IMG/VR virus record: IMGVR_UViG_3300044568_001921
Coordinates: 1 to 20,494 of that record
Origin: a virus
Length of the DNA: 20,494 nt
Reading direction: 5' to 3' (one strand)
This document shows, piece by piece, positions 14,619 through 20,494 of the stretch; the stretch's first letter is position 1; every line of letters begins with the position of its first letter. The translations under genes and the position numbers were made by a program. The notes under the pieces were generated by a model, which saw only the letters and a list, made by a program, of their open reading frames with translations, had not been told where the DNA came from and ran no database searches.

Positions 14619-15389
14619 TTATGTTTTAATTATTTTGAGTACGACAGAGGATGGTTGCATGATGTTAGCAGCTGTACCGCCTCCTGTAGATGAAGATGGC
14701 CAAGTATATCCCGCATTTTTTGGATCTCCGTAGGGTGCCGCACCGCCACCACCCATTCCAGAGTAATAATTGTGAGTATGCGCCGGCATTTCAGCAATTG
14801 TCTGAACGTGAGATTCTTCACCACCTGTGCTACCAACAGAATTTGCTAATCTAGCCGTCCCTGTACCACCGGAACCAACTGCCACCTTGCGGCGAAGATC
14901 TGGCACACCAAAGGTAGTAGAACCATCGCCAACTCCCCAAACAGTACCGATTGCCGCAAACAGAGTAGCATAGGTTGTTCTACTGACATTACTGCCATCG
15001 CACCCTAGATACCCAGAAGGGGCACTGATACCACCGAAATCTAGTATTGTACCAGGAGATACAGTGCCACCAGCCACTGGGAATCCAGTACAATTCGACA
15101 AGTTACCACTTGCCGGTGTACCCAATGCCGGAGTAACCAACACTGGACTAGTATTGCGCACAGTGGCGCCAGTACCAGTATAAGAAACGTCGGCAGGTGC
15201 TGTACTTACACCAGTACCACCCTGACTAACCGATAAAACACCAGTTATGCTTGATGTTGGTATGTCACTGGCACTGGTAAGTACAGTACCGCTAACTGCC
15301 GGCAGGGTTAATGTTGTTAGTCCCGCCACTACAGGTGCCTGTAGTGTAACTGAACCTGAAATATCTCCTGCTATTACTACTGAACTCAT
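14619..15389 (-). CDS. Short tail fibre with tail collar domain (copy A)
   Basis: The protein has 256 residues. The MSSVVIAGDISG module and stem (residues 1-105) are nearly identical to those of the gene at 15717-16391. From about residue 109 comes a phage tail collar domain: PGTILDFGGISAPSGYLGCDG, SRTTYATLFAAIGTVWGVGDG, FGVPDLRRKVAVGSGG, then GGEESHVQTIAEMPAHTHNYY. HTHNYY is the metal-binding type histidine motif known from T4 gp12 receptor-binding tips. The final segment (GGGGAAPYGDPKNAGYTW and the IIKT end) is almost identical to the end of the gene at 7722-9251. It overlaps the preceding chaperone by 4 bases and is followed after 12 bases by another chaperone gene. Confidence 0.9.
   Translation of the reverse strand: MSSVVIAGDISGSVTLQAPVVAGLTTLTLPAVSGTVLTSASDIPTSSITGVLSVSQGGTGVSTAPADVSYTGTGATVRNTSPVLVTPALGTPASGNLSNCTGFPVAGGTVSPGTILDFGGISAPSGYLGCDGSNVSRTTYATLFAAIGTVWGVGDGSTTFGVPDLRRKVAVGSGGTGTARLANSVGSTGGEESHVQTIAEMPAHTHNYYSGMGGGGAAPYGDPKNAGYTWPSSSTGGGTAANIMQPSSVVLKIIKT
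14683..14827. repeat. 145-bp near-identical collar tip block, copy 2
   Basis: Matches 7786-7930. It encodes the HTHNYY tip of the short collar fibre, while the flanking parts of the two collar domains are clearly more diverged. Confidence 0.88.
15079..15221. repeat. 143-bp identical block, copy 1
   Basis: By direct reading this stretch matches 16081-16223 base for base. It encodes the stem of the collar-type fibre; the other copy encodes the stem of the gp53-like fibre. Confidence 0.9.
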
Positions 15390-15715
15390 ACTGTATCCTT
15401 GGGAAATGCATTTTTCACTGCCTGTATCTCAGCTTTCCAAGCATCAAGTCCAGAGTGAAATATGGTATCGAACTGATCAGCGAATGATGGATACGCCGCT
15501 TTACGTAGTTCAGAATATGTTTGTGTAATAATTGCTCGGGCAACCAATACAGGTTTTCCTTGTGCATCTCCGGCAATTTGCAGTCCAGTGGATTGACCTT
15601 GCTGTAAAGAATTATAATATTCTTCAGTTATCTCTACTACATCATCAGGCATTGTAGAATGGACATCTGGGGTGTAGAAACCACTTGTTGAAACTGAGTA
15701 AAAATATGTTGTCAT
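15386..15715 (-). CDS. Tail fibre assembly chaperone, Tfa-like (Caudo_TAP)
   Basis: The protein has 109 residues. The N-terminal half (FYSVSTSGFYTPDVHS, MPDDVVEITEEYYNSLQQGQ, then an AGDAQGKPVL strand) is the typical layout of lambda Tfa-like fibre assembly proteins, which bind the fibre tip and help it fold. The C-terminal half has a helical RKAAYPSFADQFDTIFHSGL...AEIQAVKNAFPK motif common in phage tail chaperones and shared with the gene at 12922-13221. It starts one base after the preceding fibre stop and overlaps the next fibre by ATGA, so it is coupled to both. Which fibre it assists is an inference; the gp53-like fibre upstream is the closest candidate. Confidence 0.85.
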   Translation of the reverse strand: MTTYFYSVSTSGFYTPDVHSTMPDDVVEITEEYYNSLQQGQSTGLQIAGDAQGKPVLVARAIITQTYSELRKAAYPSFADQFDTIFHSGLDAWKAEIQAVKNAFPKDTV

Positions 15716-15716
15716 T

Positions 15717-16391
15717 TTAATGTCCTATAGCAAACCAAGATGCTTGCATTGTTTGATCCCAACCATTAGTAATATATACTGTAGAATTATTTGCGAAATA
15801 TCCACCCTGTATACACCCCCACAAATCACCCCGAACGCCAAATGCACCGTTGGCAATAACTTGGAATCCAGCATTGGGCATGGCGATCGGTAGAGTTACA
15901 CCGGCTGTACCGTTTGCACCAACAGCAACGGTGCCCCACTGCATTATTATACCATTTGGCAATTTTGTGTATCCAAAACTCGATTTACTAGACGTCCCAC
16001 AAGCAAACTCAGTGGTTGCCAACTGGGTTGTACTTGTTCCGCTGGGAGCAGTAACGCCAGTTGTTGTTGCAGCAGCCACAGGGAATCCAGTACAATTCGA
16101 CAAGTTACCACTTGCCGGTGTACCCAATGCCGGAGTAACCAACACTGGACTAGTATTGCGCACAGTGGCGCCAGTACCAGTATAAGAAACGTCGGCAGGT
16201 GCTGTACTTACACCAGTACCACCATTGGCCACTGATAAAACACCAGTTATGCTTGATGTTGGTATGGCACTTGTACTTGTAAGTACAGCACCACTTGTTG
16301 CTGGTAGAGTTAATGTTGTTAGTCCCGCCACTTCAGGTGCCTGTAGTGTAACTGAACCTGAAATATCTCCTGCTATTACTATACTTGACAT
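15717..16391 (-). CDS. Short tail fibre with gp53-like C-terminal domain
   Basis: The protein has 224 residues. Residues 1-40 are the MSSIVIAGDISG module; 50-105 are stem motifs (ITGVLSVANGGTGVSTAP, NTSPVLVTPALGTPASG, NLSNCTGFP) almost identical to the gene starting at 15389. The linker TSTTQLATTEFA is typical of phage fibre necks. The last 85 residues, from GYTKLPNGIIMQWGTV to SWFAIGH, match the gp53-like tail fibre C-terminal domain, which often forms the receptor-contacting tip. ATG follows the previous stop by one base and uses an AGGAG inside that gene, so translation is probably coupled. The next gene is a probable fibre assembly chaperone and may serve this fibre. Confidence 0.87.
   Translation of the reverse strand: MSSIVIAGDISGSVTLQAPEVAGLTTLTLPATSGAVLTSTSAIPTSSITGVLSVANGGTGVSTAPADVSYTGTGATVRNTSPVLVTPALGTPASGNLSNCTGFPVAAATTTGVTAPSGTSTTQLATTEFACGTSSKSSFGYTKLPNGIIMQWGTVAVGANGTAGVTLPIAMPNAGFQVIANGAFGVRGDLWGCIQGGYFANNSTVYITNGWDQTMQASWFAIGH
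16081..16223. repeat. 143-bp identical block, copy 2
   Basis: Identical to 15079-15221. Downstream of the shared stem in the coding direction the two fibres have unrelated tips. Confidence 0.9.
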
Positions 16392-16392
16392 A

Positions 16393-16689
16393 TTATGCTC
16401 CTATTAATTCCGGATTTGGATTAACCCACTGACACGTTTCTTCATCCAGTGTCCAAGTAGAATCTGGTTGTGGTGGGATAAACGCATCTCTAGCTGGATC
16501 ATATGTGTATCCGATACCTGCGTAGTTCTTGCGTAGAGGTTTGTCGTTAGGGTGCTTACCACCGTATGTGTTGTAACTTGTTTGTATCCATTGACCTGGA
16601 CTGGAGTCTACGAATGTGTCGAAGAACTCTGCTTCGGCAACAATGACGTTAATAACTTTTCCATCCAATACTTTAGCGAAATGACTCAT
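16393..16689 (-). CDS. Conserved small phage protein, MSHFAKV family (copy 1)
   Basis: The protein has 98 residues and begins MSHFAKVLDGKVINVIVAE, followed by SSPGQWIQTSYNTYGGKHP, an RKNYAGIGYTYDPARDAFIPPQP block and WTLDEETCQW. This small family recurs in the structural regions of T4-like aquatic phages; to my knowledge its function is not established. It is a paralogue of the gene at 10918-11289 but stops about 15 residues earlier, lacking the EYEWNEESTQWV tail. AAGGAT is the ribosome site. A TATAAATA late promoter element lies about 32 bases upstream, so this gene probably opens the transcript that continues into the fibre-chaperone array. No signal peptide or membrane segment is visible. 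Confidence 0.85.
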   Translation of the reverse strand: MSHFAKVLDGKVINVIVAEAEFFDTFVDSSPGQWIQTSYNTYGGKHPNDKPLRKNYAGIGYTYDPARDAFIPPQPDSTWTLDEETCQWVNPNPELIGA

Positions 16690-16720
16690 GATTTATCCTT
16701 AAAATTTTATTACATGCATC

Positions 16721-16728
16721 TATTTATA
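16721..16728 (-). promoter_or_regulatory. T4-type late promoter element
   Basis: The minus strand reads TATAAATA in the 47-base gap between the second polyglycine gene and the MSHFAKV gene starting at 16689. It would drive the fibre-chaperone array. Confidence 0.75.
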
Positions 16729-16736
16729 ACTAATAT

Positions 16737-17570
16737 TTAAACTTTCGCTCCATATGTTGTGCCAAGAGCACCACTCCAAGTTACAAATCCATTTCCACTG
16801 ACAGCAGCACCTGCCGCTCCACCACCACCGGCACCTTGACCTCGTTGACCGCCGCCACCACCATGTCCAACTGCGCCGCTGGCACCACCAGAACCTCCAG
16901 GACCAGAACTACTAAATTTACCACTACCACCGTGCGCAGATCCACCGCCACCACCGGCATATAATGATCCAGCCCCGCCGTGGCTAGTTCCACCGCCGCC
17001 GGTACCATAACCGCCGCCGCCGCCTCCACCGCCACCTGTTGGTCCAAGTCCATTACCACCGCCACCACCACCGCCTCCACCGCCACCAATTGTACCATTA
17101 TTTACTATGGTTATGGGGGCAGTAACTCTTATACCAGTACCACCGGCAGCACCCCAATTTCCACCACCATAACCACCAGTACCACCCTTCCCCATTATTA
17201 TACCATTGTTTATTAATTTTGCGCCGTTGGGAAATGGTCCATTAATTGTAAAGGCTGGAGTACCCGAGCTAGATGACAATATTATCGTTCCAGCATTTAT
17301 AGTTAATTCAACGTAAGAATTTTGATTCCACCCAGCGGCGATTGCCAATGTCCGATAATCGCCTTGATACTGTGTTGGAGCTGCCGGAGCATATGTAAGA
17401 AATTGGGAACTAGATTTGCCATGACCATGGGAAAACGAGACCGCGCCAGTGGCACGTTCGAATAATCCACGTACACCTGCGTGATCAAGAGATAAAGTTG
17501 CTGTTGCACTCAAACTTAATTCAGTGTTTATGTTTGTTGCCGATATTGGACCAGATATTGGGAGTCCCAT
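16737..17570 (-). CDS. Polyglycine adhesin-like tail fibre protein (copy 2)
   Basis: The protein has 277 residues and is a clear full-length paralogue of the preceding gene. The N-terminus MGLPISGPISATNINTELSL is followed by AGVRGLFERATGAVSF and HGHGKSS. Shared landmarks are the WNQNSYVELTI segment near residue 81, FPNGAKLINNGIIMGKGG near 114-130, an 11-glycine run at 162-172, GKFSSSGPGGSGG, QRGQGAGGGGAAGAA and the end GTTYGAKV. The two copies differ mostly in the loops between glycine blocks, where receptor-contacting residues would be expected if this is a polyglycine-II type adhesin. AGGA lies 7-8 bases upstream of the ATG. Possible roles are a distal adhesin cap or a short fibre tip. Confidence 0.8.
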   Translation of the reverse strand: MGLPISGPISATNINTELSLSATATLSLDHAGVRGLFERATGAVSFSHGHGKSSSQFLTYAPAAPTQYQGDYRTLAIAAGWNQNSYVELTINAGTIILSSSSGTPAFTINGPFPNGAKLINNGIIMGKGGTGGYGGGNWGAAGGTGIRVTAPITIVNNGTIGGGGGGGGGGGNGLGPTGGGGGGGGGYGTGGGGTSHGGAGSLYAGGGGGSAHGGSGKFSSSGPGGSGGASGAVGHGGGGGQRGQGAGGGGAAGAAVSGNGFVTWSGALGTTYGAKV

Positions 17571-17604
17571 GTTATTTTCCTGTTTATTTTAATATTTTGT
17601 TTAT

Positions 17605-18447
17605 TTAATTAAGAGAACCATATGTTGTGCCAAGAGCAGTCCAAGTTACATATGCATTTCCATTAATGGCTGCACCTGCCGCTCCACCACCACCGGCACC
17701 TTGACCTCGTTGACCTACACTACCACCATGACCAACAGCACCTATGTTCCCGCCAGAACCCCCTGCTCCAGAACTACTAAATTTACCTCTGCCGCCGACG
17801 TGACCACCGCCACCACCGCCGCCATATAATGAACCCCCAGCACCACCGACCCATGCTCCAGCACCATATGAAGCACCGCCACCACCACCGCCGCCATGTC
17901 CATGAGCAGATCCTTCACCGGAACCCCCGCCTCCACCACCGCCTCCACCGCCACCAATTGTACCATTATTTTCAATAATTATTGGAGTAGAAACATTTAC
18001 ACCTGGACCACCGGCAGCACCCCAACTTCCATTGCCACCTTGCCCACCATTACCACCCCTTCCCATTATTATACCATTGTTTATTAATTTTGCACCGTTG
18101 GGGAATGCCCCATCAATTGTTAGAGCCGGTATACTTGTAGAATTTGACAATATTACTGTTGACGCACTTATAGTTACTTCAACATAAGCATTTTGATTCC
18201 ACCCACCCTCTATTGCCATCTGCCGCAAATTTAATCCATATGCTCCACCGCTTGGAGGAACATATGGAATATACATAGAGATAAATTTACCATGACCATG
18301 GTCATATGAGATTTCACTCTCTGTAATTGGTCGTGTAAATAATACGCGCACTGGTGGATCATTTAATGCTGTAGTTGACAGTGGTGGTGCCATCAACTCA
18401 GCATTAATATCATCGGCAGATAACGGACCAGACAGTGGAAGTGTCAT
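17605..18447 (-). CDS. Polyglycine adhesin-like tail fibre protein (copy 1)
   Basis: The protein has 280 residues. Residues 1-55 (LPLSGPLSADDINAEL, then VRVLFTRP and HGHGK) form an N-terminal module seen in many phage structural proteins and shared with the next gene. Residues 80-125 are beta-rich (WNQNAYVEVTISASTVIL, ALTIDGAFPNGAKLINNGIIMG). From residue 130 the chain is dominated by glycine, with an unbroken run of 11 at 165-175 and many GGGGxGG blocks. It ends in a short non-glycine cap (INGNAYVTWTALGTTYG). Known T-even-like adhesins such as gp38 use glycine-rich segments packed as polyglycine-II helices to display receptor loops; the layout here is compatible, but homology to gp38 is inferred. 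The ribosome site is weak (GTAGAAAAAATG), only 12 bases after the preceding gene. Confidence 0.8.
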   Translation of the reverse strand: MTLPLSGPLSADDINAELMAPPLSTTALNDPPVRVLFTRPITESEISYDHGHGKFISMYIPYVPPSGGAYGLNLRQMAIEGGWNQNAYVEVTISASTVILSNSTSIPALTIDGAFPNGAKLINNGIIMGRGGNGGQGGNGSWGAAGGPGVNVSTPIIIENNGTIGGGGGGGGGGGSGEGSAHGHGGGGGGGASYGAGAWVGGAGGSLYGGGGGGGHVGGRGKFSSSGAGGSGGNIGAVGHGGSVGQRGQGAGGGGAAGAAINGNAYVTWTALGTTYGSLN

Positions 18448-18459
18448 TTTTTCTACGTA

Positions 18460-19161
18460 CTATTTTTGTAATGCAGTTACCTTTGCGTCCAATTCTTTAA
18501 TTGCTTCAATTAATAATGGAACGATTCTGTCATAATGTACAGTCATATAGTTTTCACCTGATTTGCTATATTCGCTGCCATCGGCATTTTGCGCAATATC
18601 AAACGGGGCAGGAGTTACTATTTGAGGTAAAACTTTTTGGATTTGTTGAGATAATATGCCGACTTGTTCTTCATCTGACGTGTAACCATATTGTTTAGCA
18701 ACCTCGTTGCCCTTGTATATAACACCGTCCAATGATTTAACTGCTTCCAATGGATTCTTGATATTGCAAATAACATCTTTCAATCTAGCATCAGAATAGA
18801 ATGCTGTAATGTTGTTTGTGGCGCGAATTTCACCAGCAACTGCAGATGGAGCAGTGCCAACACCGAAAGAATTAACTTGGTAGTTGGCAGTAGTTACCAA
18901 AATACCAGCAGATCCAGAAGTGTTCTGATTAAGTGTTGGGAACACACAATTTGTTAGATCACCAGAAGCAGGAGTACCCAACGTTGGATTTACCAATGTT
19001 GGACTGGTAGCAAATACAACGGCACCAGTGCCAGTTGCCTCTGTATTTGTAAGTACAGTACCACTAGCTGTAGGTAGGGTTAATACAGTTGCGCCTGCAT
19101 TGGGTTGAGCTTGTAACGTAACAGTACCTGAAACATCCCCTGAAATGACTACACTTGACAT
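18460..19161 (-). CDS. Short tail fibre with S74 self-cleaving chaperone domain
   Basis: The protein has 233 residues. ATG at 19161 is chosen because GGAG lies 6 bases upstream; a TTG at 19173 overlaps that ribosome site and is unlikely. Residues 1-40 are the MSSVVISGDVSG N-terminal module also found in the genes starting at 16391 and 15389. Residues 50-95 carry stem motifs (SPTLVNPTLGTPASGDL, FPTLNQNTSGSAG). From about residue 112 it is an S74 intramolecular chaperone domain with Ser123 and Lys128 in YSDARLKD, then the EQVGILSQQIQKVLPQIV core and a terminal helix. The fibre is probably processed to about 122 residues after trimer folding. A TATAAATA element and an AT-rich inverted repeat lie upstream, so it probably starts a late transcript. 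Strongly paralogous to the upstream gene over the last 120 residues. Confidence 0.9.
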   Translation of the reverse strand: MSSVVISGDVSGTVTLQAQPNAGATVLTLPTASGTVLTNTEATGTGAVVFATSPTLVNPTLGTPASGDLTNCVFPTLNQNTSGSAGILVTTANYQVNSFGVGTAPSAVAGEIRATNNITAFYSDARLKDVICNIKNPLEAVKSLDGVIYKGNEVAKQYGYTSDEEQVGILSQQIQKVLPQIVTPAPFDIAQNADGSEYSKSGENYMTVHYDRIVPLLIEAIKELDAKVTALQK

Positions 19162-19218
19162 ATTATTCTCCAAAAATTACAACATATTTGATGATACAAT
19201 TTACAATTTTGATACATA

Positions 19219-19241
19219 ACATTATTTATAATAAATAATGT
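19219..19241. repeat. AT-rich inverted repeat over late promoter
   Basis: ACATTATTTA at 19219-19228 and TAAATAATGT at 19232-19241 are perfect inverted copies around 3 bases. The repeat contains the TATAAATA element and follows the stop of the S74 fibre by about 40 bases. Confidence 0.6.
19223..19230 (-). promoter_or_regulatory. T4-type late promoter element
   Basis: The minus strand reads TATAAATA in the gap between the two S74 fibre genes, about 62 bases before the ATG at 19161. It lies within an AT-only inverted repeat. Confidence 0.65.
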
Positions 19242-19280
19242 TTCAGAACCCTGAAATACCAATAATTTTGAATGTATCTA

Positions 19281-20494
19281 TTATTTACCTGCTTTTTGTA
19301 GTTCAAGTATTTGAACTTGTTGCTCCTTGATTGCCTCGATCAATAATGGAATCAGTTTCTCATATTGAATTGTCAAGTAATTCTCACCGGACTTACTATA
19401 TTCACTGCCGTCCTCTGCCTGTGCTATATCAAATGGCGCCGGAACAACAACTTGTGGCAGTACTTTCTGTACTTCTTGTGCTATCAGTCCAACCTGTTCA
19501 GTGTCTGAAGTATATCCATATTCACGGGCAACTTCATTACCTTTGTATACAACTCCATTTAGAGACATCACTGCTTCCAATGGATTTTTGATATTGCCCA
19601 ACACATCCTTCAATCTAAGATCGGAGTAATATGCTGTCACATTATTTGTGGCACGAATGTCACCTGTCACTCCAGATGCCGGTGTACCGACCCCAAGAGA
19701 TCTTATCTGATAACTATTTGTGGTGACCAGTACCGCAGCAGATCCAGAAGTGTTCTGGTTGAATATTGGCCAGGTGAAGGTACCAGCACTGAAATCACCG
19801 GATACTGGAATTCCAAGGGCAGGTGTAACCAAGGTTGGTGAGATACTTAACACAACACTTCCGGTACCCGTCTTAGAATTGACACCAGTTCCACCCTGAA
19901 GAACTGACAATGGTGTGAGTAACCCAGTCAATTGAGTAATATCACCATTTGTTCCACTAATTGCAGCCGATAGATTTGCCCTTGCTTGCGTGGCAGTAGT
20001 TCCACCAGTACCACCAGATGCCACTGCCAGAGTGATAGATAGACCTGCGGCAGTGCCAGTTGTATTTTGATTCCAGATTGTAGGTGTACCAGTCAATCCA
20101 CCAAACGCAACAGTTCCGGCAGATCCAGAAACATTGCCAGTAACATTACCAATCAATGTTGTTGGAGATCCTATTGTTCCTATCGCCCCAATAAATGATG
20201 TGGCAGTTATAACATTTGCTGAAAAATTACCTCCACTATCCCGCGCCACAATAGTATCTGGGGCAGATATTGTAGATGTATTCATATCATCTAATAAGTC
20301 TGCATTCAACCCAGATCCAGGACCATCCACTGTTTTGAGTTTGATAAGTACATCTGCCGCAACATATGCATCAGCAGCAATTTTTAAATTACTAAAATTC
20401 AAATCTACTTGATCATTTGTTAGTGGGATACCCAAATATGTTACAGACTCTGGTGGCAAAGAACCAGATGCTGCTCTAAGATATAATGATACTG
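19281..20494 (-). CDS. Tail fibre with C-terminal S74 chaperone domain (5' end outside window)
   Basis: The reading frame stays open to the window edge, so the true start lies beyond position 20494; the TTG at 20459 is internal. Near the visible N-terminus is a PLTNDQVDLNFSNLK motif, common near the start of T4-like phage fibres. The middle is stem-like, with repeated QNTSGTAAGLS, LAVASGGTG and LVTPALGIPVSGDF elements. The last roughly 115 residues match the intramolecular chaperone (peptidase S74) family: YYSDLRLKD contains the Ser and Lys five residues apart that form the self-cleavage dyad, followed by EQVGLIAQEVQKVLPQVV and a C-terminal helix. In this family the domain helps the fibre trimerise and then cuts itself off before the Ser. 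The C-terminal domain is paralogous to that of the next gene. Family is clear; receptor and position in the virion are unknown. Confidence 0.9.
   Translation of the reverse strand, partial: VSLYLRAASGSLPPESVTYLGIPLTNDQVDLNFSNLKIAADAYVAADVLIKLKTVDGPGSGLNADLLDDMNTSTISAPDTIVARDSGGNFSANVITATSFIGAIGTIGSPTTLIGNVTGNVSGSAGTVAFGGLTGTPTIWNQNTTGTAAGLSITLAVASGGTGGTTATQARANLSAAISGTNGDITQLTGLLTPLSVLQGGTGVNSKTGTGSVVLSISPTLVTPALGIPVSGDFSAGTFTWPIFNQNTSGSAAVLVTTNSYQIRSLGVGTPASGVTGDIRATNNVTAYYSDLRLKDVLGNIKNPLEAVMSLNGVVYKGNEVAREYGYTSDTEQVGLIAQEVQKVLPQVVVPAPFDIAQAEDGSEYSKSGENYLTIQYEKLIPLLIEAIKEQQVQILELQKAGK

Noticed and set aside
7722-15389. Diversity-generating retroelement acting on the fibre tips
   Set aside because: No reverse transcriptase is present in the window, and differences between the paired tip blocks are not biased to adenine positions.
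5843-18447. Invertible fibre cassette with a recombinase, as in Mu or P1
   Set aside because: All genes point the same way, the repeats are direct, and no invertase gene or inverted crossover sites are visible.
19159-19173. Upstream TTG start adding four residues to the S74 fibre
   Set aside because: The TTG overlaps the GGAG ribosome site that serves the ATG at 19161; the same reasoning rejects TTG starts at 13233 and 5842.
119-20459. Many open frames on the plus strand and in other minus frames, some over 140 codons
   Set aside because: They lie opposite or inside well-supported fibre genes, mirror their low-complexity repeats, and lack ribosome sites and family motifs.
1-20494. tRNA genes, integrase or attachment sites
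   Set aside because: I saw no tRNA-like cloverleaf, no recombinase gene and no att-like repeat pair in the gaps.

Overview
The window looks like part of the late structural region of a T4-like contractile-tailed bacteriophage. The likely setting is aquatic: the small MSHFAKV... and MAHTVNLY... proteins and the stem vocabulary of the fibres resemble those of marine and freshwater T4-like myoviruses. The host cannot be told from the sequence. All 28 genes lie on the minus strand and are packed head to tail, many with stop/start overlaps of a few bases. No stretch over 120 bases lacks a gene. Several gaps carry TATAAATA on the minus strand, the T4-type late promoter element, which supports the T4-like assignment.

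Reading in the direction of transcription (high to low coordinates):
- 20494-16737: two fibres ending in an S74 self-cleaving chaperone domain, then two adjacent paralogous polyglycine adhesin-like proteins.
- 16689-9340: short tail-fibre-like genes with shared N-terminal modules (MSSVVIAGDISG or MASTIAAITTG) and different C-terminal tips (gp53-like, tail collar, unrecognised). They alternate with small fibre-assembly chaperone-like genes, a third glycine-rich protein, two copies of the MSHFAKV family and a small membrane protein.
- 9251-5843: a large collar-domain fibre, a fibre whose N-terminus resembles a chaperone gene, and a six-repeat beta-propeller-like protein.
- 5827-4112: a conserved helical protein, a small cupin, and two small beta-rich proteins.
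- 4049-119: a long alanine-rich coiled-coil fibre, two tiny unknown genes and a 526-residue fibre.

The main theme is a large mosaic receptor-binding locus. Gene duplication, near-identical 140-150 bp DNA blocks and in-frame tandem repeats appear to have made many fibre variants. Several have a likely assembly chaperone next door. Whether all fibres sit on one virion or serve as a reservoir for recombination cannot be decided from sequence alone.
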